Assembly: GCA_937885815.1 (NCBI GenBank)
Contig: CALABM010000087.1
Coordinates: 1 to 8,755 of the forward strand
Source of the DNA: an uncultured Verrucomicrobiales bacterium
GTDB lineage: Bacteria > Verrucomicrobiota > Verrucomicrobiia > Verrucomicrobiales > Akkermansiaceae
Direction: 5' to 3'
DNA length: 8,755 bases
Shown: positions 1 to 7,391 of the stretch, piece after piece
How positions within the stretch are numbered: position 1 is the first letter of the stretch
Layout: each line of letters opens with the position of its first letter
Position numbers and translations under genes: made by a program
The notes under the pieces: generated by a model
The model's database searches: none
What the model saw: the letters and a program-made list of their open reading frames with translations, nothing else
What the model was told of the DNA's origin: nothing

Positions 1-354
1 TATTACCTGATTGAAATCCGGATTCGCTCCGTGCCCATGGCGTTCCCAGTCCTGCACGGTGGGGTCAATTTCGATGTCGCCGCGCATGCGCGCTCCATCA
101 ATCTCAATTTCGGCTCGCAGGAAATCGGGGCCAACGCTGCGATTCCACTCGCCGAAGTCTAGTATGCGCACCTTTCCGTGGCGTAGCGTGTCGCCTTCTG
201 AGCCAAGAAGGCCTGAGTGCCAGAGCGCTTGGACTTCCAGCTCTGAAGGGCGCTCTATTTCACTCTCATCCGCCTCAGCGAGACCGAATCCGCAGTGCAC
301 CTGTTCCACAAGGCTGCGGTAAGCATCGGCCAGTCGCTGACTGTTATTTTTCAT
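1..354 (-). CDS. DUF2851 family protein, N-terminal part (runs off window)
   Basis: Reading the minus strand from an ATG at 354 gives 118 codons without a stop up to the window edge, so the C-terminus is missing. The protein opens with a charged helix (MKNNSQRLADAYRSLVEQ), then ELEVQALWHSGLL, ILDFGEWNRSVGPDFLRAEI and MRGDIEIDPTVQDWERHGHG. The LW.SGLL, G.WN...GPDF, RGD.EI and DW..HGH pieces, in this order, are what I recall of DUF2851 proteins, a family of unknown function found in Bacteroidota, Chloroflexota and Verrucomicrobiota. The start is fixed by translational coupling: its ATG shares one base with the TAA stop of the STAS gene (TAATG). It therefore belongs to the hemC-STAS transcript. 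No biochemical role can be given. The family call is fairly secure; the function is unknown. Confidence 0.8.
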   Translation of the reverse strand, partial: MKNNSQRLADAYRSLVEQVHCGFGLAEADESEIERPSELEVQALWHSGLLGSEGDTLRHGKVRILDFGEWNRSVGPDFLRAEIEIDGARMRGDIEIDPTVQDWERHGHGANPDFNQVI

Positions 355-908
355 TAGGCGTTCTCCTCGCCCATGTCGATGTGGCGCTGGAGGTCTTCTT
401 CCAGCGTTTCACATACGTAACCGAATGTTTCGTCATTCTTCTTGCTCATGGCGCGCAGCGTGTTGTGAGCTTCCAGCACGTGGCGCGTGCGGTCAATCTC
501 GCTCATTTCTCTGTGCTCTTCTTCCACGGCAGCTTCCGTATCCTGTGCCAGAACGCTGCGGCGCTCTGTCAGTTCTTCGCGCCAGCTTGCATCAGGCGGA
601 TCCAGCTCCAGCAGCATATCCAGCCCTAGGCTTTCCATGGCGTCCAGTGTACGGCGGGTGGGGGAGGCAACCTGAACGCTGCCACCGACGGCGATGCATT
701 TACGAGCAAGTCCGGCCAGAGTTCCCATGAAAGTGGAGTCCACGCCGGGGCAGACTTCTAAATCCACTACGATGGTATTTCCTCCGTTTTCCAGATATTT
801 TTCAGCCAGAGTCTTGAGAGCCGGGCTGTTCACGAAACACCCGCGGCTCGCGCAGCGTATCCACAGGCAGTCGTGAAATTCGTGATAGGTGAGGGTGGTA
901 ACTGACAT
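354..908 (-). CDS. STAS-domain protein (anti-sigma-factor-antagonist type) with acidic helical C-terminal extension
   Basis: A 184-residue protein. Residues about 1-105 fit a STAS domain: a beta-rich start, a helix around 28-41, the strand NTIVVDLEVC, then GVDSTFMGTLAGLARK. The D57-S58-T59 stretch lies where SpoIIAA-type antagonists carry the phosphorylatable serine. Such proteins usually bind an anti-sigma or switch kinase when unphosphorylated; that role is family knowledge, not shown here. Residues about 106-184 are an extra acidic, probably helical tail (EELTERR, AAVEEEHREMSEIDRTRH, EEDLQRHIDMGEENA), which ordinary stand-alone STAS proteins of about 110 residues lack. It starts 9 nt after the hemC stop and overlaps the next gene by one base, so it is co-transcribed with both. 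There is no Shine-Dalgarno; CCCC precedes the ATG. No partner kinase or phosphatase is encoded in the window. Confidence 0.85.
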   Translation of the reverse strand: MSVTTLTYHEFHDCLWIRCASRGCFVNSPALKTLAEKYLENGGNTIVVDLEVCPGVDSTFMGTLAGLARKCIAVGGSVQVASPTRRTLDAMESLGLDMLLELDPPDASWREELTERRSVLAQDTEAAVEEEHREMSEIDRTRHVLEAHNTLRAMSKKNDETFGYVCETLEEDLQRHIDMGEENA

Positions 909-917
909 GGGGAAAAT

Positions 918-1850
918 TTAGTTGAGATGGGGCTCGAGTTTAGCATAAGCATCCTTGCCGAGCTGCTCAGGATTATCAGCCGAACCTCGATGTGTGATGC
1001 GAATGGGCATGCCGTTGGGCATGAAGTAAATGGCTCGGAACATCATGAAGTCGCCATTGCAGGTGGCGTAACCGGCCACCGGTACGGAGCAGTCTGCCTG
1101 CAGGGCAGCCAAGAAGGCTCGCTCAGCTCGCACGCACAGGGCGCTTTCCACGTCATTCACGGGGGCAACGAGCTCACGGGTGGCGGCATCATTCGCGCGG
1201 ATTTCCAGCGCGATAGCACCCTGACAGAGCGCGGGCATGAAGGAATCCTTGCCCATATCCACGATGCTCAGTTGGTTGCCGTCAAAGGTAAGGGAATCAC
1301 CGGTGTAGCCGAGGCGGTTCAGGCCTGCGCGAGCCAGTACGATGCCGTCCATATCCGGGCTTTCGATGAGCTTGCGAAGGCGGGTCTGTACATTGCCGCG
1401 GATGGACGTGGTGGTGGCGGTACCGCTCCAGTATGTGCGCACCATCTGTTCACGGCGTACACTGCTGGTGCCGAGGGTAAGGCGCTTGGTGTTAGCTCCT
1501 TTCTTAAGAATCAGCGCATCCCAGATTTCTTCTCGCGGCAGAATGGCTGCCAGCTCGAAGCCTTCAGCCATCTGGCCGGGCATGTCTTTCAGGCTGTGCA
1601 CAGCACAGTCAATCTCACCTGCTGCCAGAGCGCGCTCAATGGCGGCTACGAATACTCCTTTATCCTGTGTGCCGGCGGTTTTGTTCACGCAGCACAGGGG
1701 GATGTCCGTATGCGTATCTCCATCAGTATGAATGATGACAATCTCTGTCTCCAGTTCCGGTGTGTGCGCCTTAAGCGCAGCCACTGCGAGCTCTGCCTGC
1801 TTGAGGGCCAGTTCACTACCACGGGTGCCAATTCTGATGGTTCTACTCAT
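918..1850 (-). CDS. hemC: Porphobilinogen deaminase (hydroxymethylbilane synthase)
   Basis: A 310-residue cytoplasmic enzyme, close to the usual length of about 310. It joins four porphobilinogens into hydroxymethylbilane in tetrapyrrole (heme, siroheme, corrinoid) synthesis. Diagnostic motifs are present: IGTRGSELAL (7-16), HSLKDMP with the catalytic Asp89 (85-91), GTSSVRR (127-133), RGNVQTRL (151-158), and ADCSVPVAGY with Cys254, which should carry the dipyrromethane cofactor. The frame can be extended 19 codons upstream to 1907, but that extension (MKGYRFCLQKSKGKG) is unlike the family. The homologous region begins at MSRTIRIG, and the promoter -10 box lies inside the extension, so I choose the ATG at 1850. 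It leads a minus-strand operon with the STAS and DUF2851 genes. The mRNA is predicted to be leaderless. Confidence 0.97.
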   Translation of the reverse strand: MSRTIRIGTRGSELALKQAELAVAALKAHTPELETEIVIIHTDGDTHTDIPLCCVNKTAGTQDKGVFVAAIERALAAGEIDCAVHSLKDMPGQMAEGFELAAILPREEIWDALILKKGANTKRLTLGTSSVRREQMVRTYWSGTATTTSIRGNVQTRLRKLIESPDMDGIVLARAGLNRLGYTGDSLTFDGNQLSIVDMGKDSFMPALCQGAIALEIRANDAATRELVAPVNDVESALCVRAERAFLAALQADCSVPVAGYATCNGDFMMFRAIYFMPNGMPIRITHRGSADNPEQLGKDAYAKLEPHLN

Positions 1851-1857
1851 GCCATAC

Positions 1858-1886
1858 ATTCTACCCTTTCCTTTGCTCTTCTGCAA
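1858..1886 (-). promoter_or_regulatory. hemC promoter, predicted leaderless
   Basis: On the minus strand, TTGCAG (1886-1881), a 17-bp spacer, then TAGAAT (1863-1858). Only 7 nt separate the -10 box from the hemC ATG at 1850, so the expected transcription start falls on or next to the A of the ATG. There is no room for a Shine-Dalgarno site. The -35 box matches the sigma70 consensus only partly. The assignment is by pattern only. Confidence 0.6.
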
Positions 1887-1947
1887 GCAAAATCGGTATC
1901 CCTTCACGAAAAAATCTGCTACGTATAACAGGACACTACGTGCGGAT

Positions 1948-1985
1948 AAAAATACACCGGGCTGATGCTCGCATCAACCCAGTGT
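1948..1985 (-). terminator. Rho-independent terminator of gpmI
   Basis: On the minus strand the arms 1985-1972 and 1967-1954 pair over 14 positions (12 Watson-Crick, two G-U) around a CGAG loop. A run of five U follows (1952-1948). It begins 21 nt after the gpmI stop and lies about 60 nt before the hemC -35 box, so gpmI and hemC form separate transcripts although they share a strand. Confidence 0.88.
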
Positions 1986-2006
1986 GAAAGTGATGTTGTG
2001 GTGGCT

Positions 2007-3542
2007 TTACTTGGTCACCAAGCTGTGGCCGGTCATCTCAGCAGGCTGGGCGATGCCGAGCAGGCTGAGCAGAGTGGGGGAGATGTCAGCCAGAATGCCG
2101 TCCTTCATCTTCACCTCATCCTGATCGGGGCCGCAGTAGATGAGGTCCACGAGGTTGGTGGTGTGAGCGGTGTTCGGGGAGCCGTCCGGGTTCATCATGT
2201 TCTCGCAGTTGCCGTGGTCTGCGCAGATGAGGCAGCAGCCGCCGAGCTCGAGAATCTTGGTAACGCTCTTCTCCAGAGCCTTGTCCACAGCCTCACAGGC
2301 GGTGATGCCGGCCTCAAGGTAACCGGTGTGGCCCACCATGTCCGGGTTGGCAAAGTTCATGATGGCGATGTCGTAGTTAGCGATAGCGTCCACGAACTTA
2401 TCAGCCACCTCACCCACGCTCATCTGGGGCTTGAGGTCGTAGGTAGCCACCTCACGGGGGGAGGGAACAAGGATGCGGTCTTCGCCCTCGAACTGAGTCT
2501 CCACGCCGCCGTTGAAGAAGAAGGTTACGTGAGCGTACTTCTCGGTTTCAGCGATGCGCAGCTGCTTGAGGCCTGCCGCGGCGATAACCTCGCCAAGGAT
2601 GTTGGTGAGCTGCTCCTGCTCAAACACTACCGGAGTGGGGTAGCAGGCTTCATACTCAGACATGGTGATGTAGTGCACGTGGGGGTGTACACCGCGGTCG
2701 AAGCCGTCGAAATCATCATAGATGAAGGCGCGGGAGAGCTCGCGGGCGCGGTCGGCACGGAAGTTGAAGAAGAATACCACGTCTTCATCGCGCACACGCT
2801 GGGTGTCGCCCTCGCAGAAGATAGCGGGCTTGAGGAACTCGTCCGTCACGCCACCTTCGTAGCTCTTCTCTGCATACTCGGCGGGAGTGCAGGAGCACTG
2901 CTCGCCCTTGCCCAGTACGATGGCGTCCCAGCCGACCTGTACGCGGTCCCAGCGCTTATCGCGGTCCATTGCGTAGAAGCGGCCTACCACGGTAGCAATC
3001 TTGGCACCGTAGGGAGCCACGGCGTCCTGCAGCTGGCTGAGGAAACCGGCACCGCTCTTGGGATCGGTGTCGCGGCCATCGGTAATGGCGTGAATCATGA
3101 TGTCCTTAACGCCGGCCTCAGCGGCAATTTTCACCACGCCGATAAGGTGCTCGATGTGGGAGTGCACACCGCCGTCAGACACGAGGCCGAGAAGGTGCAG
3201 GCGAGTGCCGGCTGCCTTGGCAAAGGCTTCAGTGATAACAGGGTTCTTAGCGAGGGAACCATCATTGATGGCGTTGGTGATGCGGCAGAGATCCTGGAAA
3301 ACCACGCGGCCGGCACCCAGGTTCAGGTGACCTACCTCGGAGTTACCCATCTGGCCATCGGGAAGACCGACATCCTGGCCGCTGGCGCCCAGCATGGAGT
3401 GCGGGCAGGTAGCCAGCAACTTGTCAGTGAAAGGAGTATTGGCGAGCACGGTAGCGTCGCCCGTCTGCTTGGCGGCTTCCGGCCCCTGAGGGTTGCGGCC
3501 CCAGCCGTCACGAATAATCAGAACTACGGGTTTATTAGCCAT
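2007..3542 (-). CDS. gpmI: 2,3-bisphosphoglycerate-independent phosphoglycerate mutase
   Basis: A 511-residue cytoplasmic enzyme, the usual iPGM length, interconverting 3- and 2-phosphoglycerate in glycolysis and gluconeogenesis. It belongs to the alkaline phosphatase superfamily and needs two metal ions, usually Mn2+. Visible active-site elements in order: RDGWG with metal ligand Asp12; MGNSEVGH with phospho-acceptor Ser68; SDGGVHSH (122-129); DGRDTDP (155-161); NFRADRARE (260-268); DMVGHTG (401-407); ADHGNCE (441-447); and AHTTN (His460). The Arg before the first DGWG replaces the more common Leu or Met and is a variant I associate with Planctomycetes and Verrucomicrobia. It is single-gene, with its own promoter and terminator, divergent from the M20 peptidase. 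The start is set by the -10 box 6 nt upstream of the ATG. Confidence 0.98.
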   Translation of the reverse strand: MANKPVVLIIRDGWGRNPQGPEAAKQTGDATVLANTPFTDKLLATCPHSMLGASGQDVGLPDGQMGNSEVGHLNLGAGRVVFQDLCRITNAINDGSLAKNPVITEAFAKAAGTRLHLLGLVSDGGVHSHIEHLIGVVKIAAEAGVKDIMIHAITDGRDTDPKSGAGFLSQLQDAVAPYGAKIATVVGRFYAMDRDKRWDRVQVGWDAIVLGKGEQCSCTPAEYAEKSYEGGVTDEFLKPAIFCEGDTQRVRDEDVVFFFNFRADRARELSRAFIYDDFDGFDRGVHPHVHYITMSEYEACYPTPVVFEQEQLTNILGEVIAAAGLKQLRIAETEKYAHVTFFFNGGVETQFEGEDRILVPSPREVATYDLKPQMSVGEVADKFVDAIANYDIAIMNFANPDMVGHTGYLEAGITACEAVDKALEKSVTKILELGGCCLICADHGNCENMMNPDGSPNTAHTTNLVDLIYCGPDQDEVKMKDGILADISPTLLSLLGIAQPAEMTGHSLVTK

Positions 3543-3548
3543 GGGGCT

Positions 3549-3577
3549 ATTATACCACTTGCGAGTGCGTTTGTGAA
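3549..3577 (-). promoter_or_regulatory. gpmI promoter, predicted leaderless
   Basis: On the minus strand, TTCACA (3577-3572), a 17-bp spacer, then a perfect TATAAT (3554-3549). The -10 is preceded by TGG, so it also has the TGn of an extended -10. Six nt (AGCCCC) separate it from the gpmI ATG at 3542. The expected transcription start coincides with the start codon or lies one to two bases away. Confidence 0.72.
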
Positions 3578-3638
3578 GTCAAAATGCTGTTCTTGCGTGC
3601 GAATTCTGCCATATCCGTGGTGAAGGCAGCCTTTGTGC

Positions 3639-3667
3639 TTGCGTGAGGGGATGAGCTGGGGTAGAAT
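3639..3667 (+). promoter_or_regulatory. M20 peptidase promoter, predicted leaderless
   Basis: TTGCGT (3639-3644), a 17-bp spacer, then TAGAAT (3662-3667). The ATG at 3675 follows after 7 nt. The -10 box has the same sequence and the same distance to the ATG as at hemC, which supports both calls. The -35 box is 62 bp from the gpmI -35, so the divergent promoters do not overlap. Confidence 0.62.
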
Positions 3668-3674
3668 GCCGGGC

Positions 3675-5015
3675 ATGAGCAAGCTGGATGATCTTTTCGC
3701 TTTTCTGAGTATTCCGAGTGTATCAGCCGTGGCCGAGTATGCCCCTGAGGTGGAGCGCTGCGCTGATTTCCTTGTGACCAAGTTGGCCTCTCTGGGCTTT
3801 GATGCCGTGAAACATATGACGGACATCCACCCCATCGTGGTGGCTCATAGTCCGAAAGTGGAGGGCGCTCCCACGGTGCTGATTTATGGCCACTATGATG
3901 TGATGCCCGTTGACCCGCTGAATGAGTGGCACAGCGACCCCTTCAAACCCGAGGTGCGTGATGGCCGCGTGTATGCTCGCGGTGCTTCTGATGATAAAGG
4001 TGAGATTATGGCTCACATTCTGGGTGTGGAGGAAATCATTCGCAAGGATGGTGCTCTGCCTCTGAATGTTATTTTCCTGCTTGAGGGTGAAGAGGAGCGC
4101 GGCAGCACGAGCTTGTTTGAGTTCATGCAGAAGCCTGAGGCTAAAGAACTCCTTGCCTGCGACGTGATTGTGGTAAGCGATACCGGCATGGCAGCCCCGG
4201 ATGTGCCTTCTCTTTCCTACGGCCTGAAGGGCCTTTGCTGCTTTGAGCTGGAAGTATCCGCTCCCAGCATGGACCTTCACTCCGGTGTGTTCGGCGGTGC
4301 TGTGGCTAATCCCATCACCACGCTTTGCGAGATGGTGGCTTCCACGCATGACGCAGATAACCACGTGACCGTGGAAGGCTTCTACGATGGCGTGAGCGAT
4401 ATCGCCGAGTGGGAGCGCGAGAGCTGGCGCCGTGTGCCCGGTATGAGCAATGATGAGCTGGCTGAGCTTACCGGTGTGCCTGAGCTGCGTACGGAAACCG
4501 GCTACACCGGTGCCGAGTGCGTGTATGCACGTCCCACCTTCGAGCTCAATGGTATTTCCGGTGGTTACGAAGGCGAGGGCTCCAAGACTGTTATCCCCAC
4601 CAAGGCTCTGGCTAAGATGAGCTGCCGCCTTGTGCCCGGTCAGGACCCGGAGGATATTCTGGATAAGGTAGAGGCCCACTTCCGCAAGGTATGCCCCCCG
4701 AGCGTGCGTATGAAGTTCACCCGCCAGCATGGTGGTGAGGCTTACCTGAGCGACCCGCACTCTGCATGGGGTAAGGCTGCTCAGAAGGCTCTGGAGATGA
4801 CCTTCGGCAATCCGCCCGTTCTGGTGCGTGAAGGTGGCTCCATTCCGATTATTGCAGAAGTCAGCAAGGTGCTTGGCAAGGATGCAATCTTCCTCGGCAT
4901 GGACTTGCCGGATGCCCGCATTCACTCCCCGAATGAGAACATGCGCGTGGAGATTTTTGAGAAGGGTATCTGCATGGCAGAGAACCTGCTGCGCCTCATG
5001 GCCGCCGCTGAGTAA
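3675..5015 (+). CDS. M20 family metallopeptidase (dipeptidase-like)
   Basis: A 446-residue protein with the full di-zinc M20 hydrolase signature: GHYDVMPV with His73 and catalytic-side Asp75; ARGASDDKG with bridging Asp106; LEGEEERGS with the general base and ligand Glu pair at 140-141; SDTGM with Asp169; DLHSG with His202, where the lid (dimerisation) domain begins; and DARIHSPNE with His417 near the end. The W.SDPF.P..RDGR.YARGA stretch and overall length fit the dipeptidase (CNDP/PepV-like) branch better than ArgE or DapE, but the exact substrate cannot be read from sequence. There is no signal peptide, so it is probably cytoplasmic and breaks down imported or turnover peptides. An upstream ATG at 3633 would add 14 residues (MCLREGMSWGRMPG), but the promoter lies inside that stretch, so I choose 3675. 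The ABC ATPase follows after 21 nt, probably in the same operon. Confidence 0.93.
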   Translation: MSKLDDLFAFLSIPSVSAVAEYAPEVERCADFLVTKLASLGFDAVKHMTDIHPIVVAHSPKVEGAPTVLIYGHYDVMPVDPLNEWHSDPFKPEVRDGRVYARGASDDKGEIMAHILGVEEIIRKDGALPLNVIFLLEGEEERGSTSLFEFMQKPEAKELLACDVIVVSDTGMAAPDVPSLSYGLKGLCCFELEVSAPSMDLHSGVFGGAVANPITTLCEMVASTHDADNHVTVEGFYDGVSDIAEWERESWRRVPGMSNDELAELTGVPELRTETGYTGAECVYARPTFELNGISGGYEGEGSKTVIPTKALAKMSCRLVPGQDPEDILDKVEAHFRKVCPPSVRMKFTRQHGGEAYLSDPHSAWGKAAQKALEMTFGNPPVLVREGGSIPIIAEVSKVLGKDAIFLGMDLPDARIHSPNENMRVEIFEKGICMAENLLRLMAAAE

Positions 5016-5036
5016 AATCATGTTCGGCTAAGGACT

Positions 5037-5900
5037 ATGAACGCCGTTGAGATTCAGGAGATACACAAAACTTTCCCCGGGCACTGGGGGAAAGGCGGGG
5101 TTTACGCCGTGAAGGGGGTAAGCCTCAGTATTCCGAAAGGCGGTGTTTATGGTCTTATTGGCCCTAATGGCTCGGGCAAGAGCACTATCATGAAGGCTCT
5201 CGTGGGCTTGCTGGCTCCGGATGAAGGTAAGTGCACCGTGTTCGGTAAGCCTGCAACTGCCGCAGAGAATCGCCGAGAGATTGGCTTCCTGCCCGAGAAT
5301 CCTTATTTCTATAAGTTCCTGACCGGTGAGGAAACGGTGCGCTTTTATGGGCGCCTTTGCGGGCTTCGCGGCGCGGAACTGAAAGCTCGCACTCAGGAGC
5401 TTCTGGAGCTGGTTGGGCTTACGGAAGCTGCTCATCGCCGCTTAGGTGGGTATTCCAAAGGCATGCTGCAGCGCATTGGCTTGGCACAGGCTTTAGTGCA
5501 GAAGCCTCGTCTGCTTGTGCTTGATGAGCCCACTGCCGGCGTGGATCCTATCGGTTCACGGGCGATTCGTGATATTATCCTGAACATCAAAGAGCAGGGG
5601 GTTACAGTCTTCCTTTGTTCTCATCTTTTGGAGCAGGTTCAGGAAATTTGTGACCGCGTGGGGATTCTTTATCGTGGCGTTATGATTGCTGAAGGTACCA
5701 TGGAGGAACTTACCCGTGATAACTCCCGCACGGAACTTATCTTGCGTAACCCCTCGCCTGAACTTTTGCAGCAAATTCGAGCCCTTGCAGGAGATGCTCT
5801 CCTTTCGGAGCAAGCTGCCAGCAACTCACTGGAAAGCGTCTTCCTTCGTGGCATTCAGGCTAAATTAAAAGAGCAGGAAGAAGCAGCTAAGAGTAAGTAA
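5037..5900 (+). CDS. ABC transporter ATP-binding protein (ABC-2 / CcmA type)
   Basis: A 287-residue nucleotide-binding subunit. Motifs: Walker A GPNGSGKST (42-50); a Q-loop written FLPENP with Glu87 in place of Gln, common in ABC-2 export ATPases; signature YSKGMLQR (139-146); Walker B with D-loop LLVLDEPTAGVDP (159-171); and the switch His196 in CSHLLEQ. The last ~60 residues form an accessory tail ending in a charged helix (AKLKEQEEAAKSK). Such proteins normally power an ABC-2 membrane permease for export of lipids, polysaccharides or drugs. No permease gene follows: the next gene is pyrH. The substrate is unknown. AAGGA ends 2 nt before the ATG, too close for a typical ribosome-binding site. 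It is probably expressed from the M20 promoter. Confidence 0.93.
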   Translation: MNAVEIQEIHKTFPGHWGKGGVYAVKGVSLSIPKGGVYGLIGPNGSGKSTIMKALVGLLAPDEGKCTVFGKPATAAENRREIGFLPENPYFYKFLTGEETVRFYGRLCGLRGAELKARTQELLELVGLTEAAHRRLGGYSKGMLQRIGLAQALVQKPRLLVLDEPTAGVDPIGSRAIRDIILNIKEQGVTVFLCSHLLEQVQEICDRVGILYRGVMIAEGTMEELTRDNSRTELILRNPSPELLQQIRALAGDALLSEQAASNSLESVFLRGIQAKLKEQEEAAKSK

Positions 5901-5976
5901 TCAGTAAGGCTTCTTCTTGCCTATTGTTGGCTGTTGCCCGGGGCTGAACTTACTTTTTCCTGTAGCTGGCAAACTT

Positions 5977-6005
5977 TTGGCTCGCATTTCACCGCGGAAT
6001 ATGGC
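5977..6005 (+). promoter_or_regulatory. Possible pyrH promoter
   Basis: The 138 nt between the ABC ATPase and pyrH contain no terminator I can defend, but they are long enough for a promoter. TTGGCT (5977-5982), 17 bp, then TATGGC (6000-6005) is the best-spaced pair. A second weak pair is TTGGCT at 5927 with TACTTT at 5951, spacing 18. Both -10 boxes are poor, so read-through from the M20 promoter is an equal alternative. Confidence 0.28.
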
Positions 6006-6038
6006 AAATTATCTGTCAACGAAGCATTTTCTCCACTC

Positions 6039-6770
6039 ATGAGTGATTCCACCTCTCCCAAATACAAGCGTATCCTGCTCAAACTGAGCGGTGAGGCTCT
6101 GCGTGCACAGGGCAGCAAAGACAATATCTCCCCGGAAATCGTGGCTCGTATCGCCCGCGAGATTGCTGATGCCCAGAAGCAGGGCAATCTCCAGATTGCC
6201 ATCGTAGTGGGTGGCGGTAACATCTGGCGCGGTGCTAAGGCCAGCGTGCGCGGCATGGATCGTCCCACAGCTGACTATGTGGGCATGCTTGCTACGGTGA
6301 TGAATGCACTTTCTATCTGCTCCGCTGTGCAGGAGGCCGGTGTGCCTGCTCATGTGATGAGCGCCATTGAGATGAAGAATGTGGCTGAGCCTTATGTGCG
6401 TAACACAGCACGTGAGCTGCTGCGCGACGGGCAGGTGGTTGTGTTCGCCGCCGGTACAGGTAACCCCTTCTTCAGCACGGATACCGCTGCTGCTCTCCGC
6501 GCTTGCGAAATCAATGCCGAGGTCGTCATGAAGGCCACCTCCGTGGATGGCGTGTATAGTGCTGATCCCAAGGTGGATCCCACGGCTACCCGTTTTGACC
6601 GCATCTCTTATGAAGAGTGCATCTCTCGTGAGCTGAAGGTTATGGACCAGACCGCCTTCACTCTCTGCAAGGACAACAAGAAGCCCATTATGGTGTTTGA
6701 TATGCACCAGCCCGGTAATATCACCCGCGCGCTCCTTGGTGAGCAGATTGGCTCCGTAATCAGTGAATAA
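6039..6770 (+). CDS. pyrH: Uridylate kinase (UMP kinase)
   Basis: A 243-residue amino-acid-kinase-fold enzyme that phosphorylates UMP to UDP with ATP in pyrimidine nucleotide synthesis; bacterial forms are hexameric and usually activated by GTP. Motifs: YKRILLKLSGEAL (9-21) for phosphate binding; VVGGGNIWRG (56-65); DYVGMLATVMNAL (79-91) at the UMP site; GTGNPFFSTDTAAALRA (139-155); and KATSVDGVYSADP (165-177). Length matches the family (about 240). The frame extends upstream to 5934, but that extension (MPGAELTFSCSW) is not UMP-kinase-like. I therefore start at 6039, 8 codons before the first conserved strand. There is no Shine-Dalgarno; ATTTTCTCCACTC precedes the ATG. frr follows 30 nt later, the common bacterial pyrH-frr pairing. 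rpsB and tsf, often just upstream, are absent. Confidence 0.97.
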   Translation: MSDSTSPKYKRILLKLSGEALRAQGSKDNISPEIVARIAREIADAQKQGNLQIAIVVGGGNIWRGAKASVRGMDRPTADYVGMLATVMNALSICSAVQEAGVPAHVMSAIEMKNVAEPYVRNTARELLRDGQVVVFAAGTGNPFFSTDTAAALRACEINAEVVMKATSVDGVYSADPKVDPTATRFDRISYEECISRELKVMDQTAFTLCKDNKKPIMVFDMHQPGNITRALLGEQIGSVISE

Positions 6771-6800
6771 TTCTTATTAACTCATACAAATATCAATCAT

Positions 6801-7367
6801 ATGGACGAAGAAACACTCTTGCTCGAGACCGAGACCTCCATGGAGGAAGCCCTCGAGAACATGCTGACCAAGTTCGCCGGCGTTCGTACCGGTAAGGCTT
6901 CCCCCTCCCTCGTGGATAACATGGACATTTTCGTGGCTTCCTATGGCACGAGCATGAAGCTGAAGAGCCTTGCCGTGGTTTCCACCCCGGACGCTCGCTC
7001 CATTCTCATCCAGCCGTTTGACCCCAGCACGCTCAATGACATCAAGAAGGCTATCGCTGAGAGCAGCCTGAACATCACCCCCATCATTGATGCTCGCTCC
7101 GTTCGTCTTCCCATCCCTGAGCTTACCGGCGAGCGCCGTAAGGAGCTTTGCAAGCACGTGAAGTCCCTCTCCGAGGAAACTCGCGTTCGCATCCGTGGCG
7201 TGCGTAAGAATGGTATGGATGGCGTGAAGAAGCTTAAGGCTGACAACATCCTCACCGAAGACGGCGTGCGTCTTGCTGAAGACAAGGTGCAGAAGCTCAC
7301 CGATAAGTACGTCAAGAAGGTTGACGAGCTGGTGGCTGCCAAGGAAAAGGAAATCATGACTGTTTAA
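6801..7367 (+). CDS. frr: Ribosome recycling factor
   Basis: A 188-residue protein (E. coli 185). With EF-G it splits the post-termination ribosome. Domain I is the three-helix bundle, formed by the N-terminal helix with FAGVRTGKASPSLVDN (25-40) and the C-terminal half (PELTGERRKEL, RVRIRGVRKNGMDGVKKL, and a final long lysine-rich helix ending EKEIMTV). Domain II is the small beta insert around residues 41-105 (YGTSMKLKSLAVVSTPDARSILIQPFD). All expected parts are present and intact. The 30-nt gap from pyrH contains no G at all, so no Shine-Dalgarno is possible. It sits between pyrH and the bactofilin gene on the same strand, with no terminator until after the bactofilin. Confidence 0.98.
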   Translation: MDEETLLLETETSMEEALENMLTKFAGVRTGKASPSLVDNMDIFVASYGTSMKLKSLAVVSTPDARSILIQPFDPSTLNDIKKAIAESSLNITPIIDARSVRLPIPELTGERRKELCKHVKSLSEETRVRIRGVRKNGMDGVKKLKADNILTEDGVRLAEDKVQKLTDKYVKKVDELVAAKEKEIMTV

Positions 7368-7391
7368 TCCCCCAACAAACTTATCACACAC

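Noticed and set aside
1851..1907. Upstream 19-codon extension of hemC
   Set aside because: It lacks family similarity and contains the -10 box; the conserved protein begins at MSRTIRIG.
927..1928. A 333-codon plus-strand open frame opposite hemC
   Set aside because: Antisense of hemC, which has all catalytic motifs. The open frame follows from codon bias.
1965..3623. A 552-codon plus-strand open frame opposite gpmI
   Set aside because: It is the antisense shadow of a highly conserved enzyme. Its Val/His/Ala/Gly-rich composition mirrors the gpmI codons, and no domain is recognisable.
3723..5021. A 432-codon minus-strand open frame opposite the M20 peptidase
   Set aside because: Antisense shadow. 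The real plus-strand frame carries every M20 metal-binding motif, and the antisense product is His/Leu-rich without motifs.
5904..5923. Possible terminator after the ABC ATPase (AGGC / GCCT with an 8-nt loop)
   Set aside because: The stem is only 4-5 bp and no T tract follows.
5934..6038. Upstream 35-codon extension of pyrH
   Set aside because: UMP kinases do not have such an N-terminus, and the conserved core begins shortly after the ATG at 6039.
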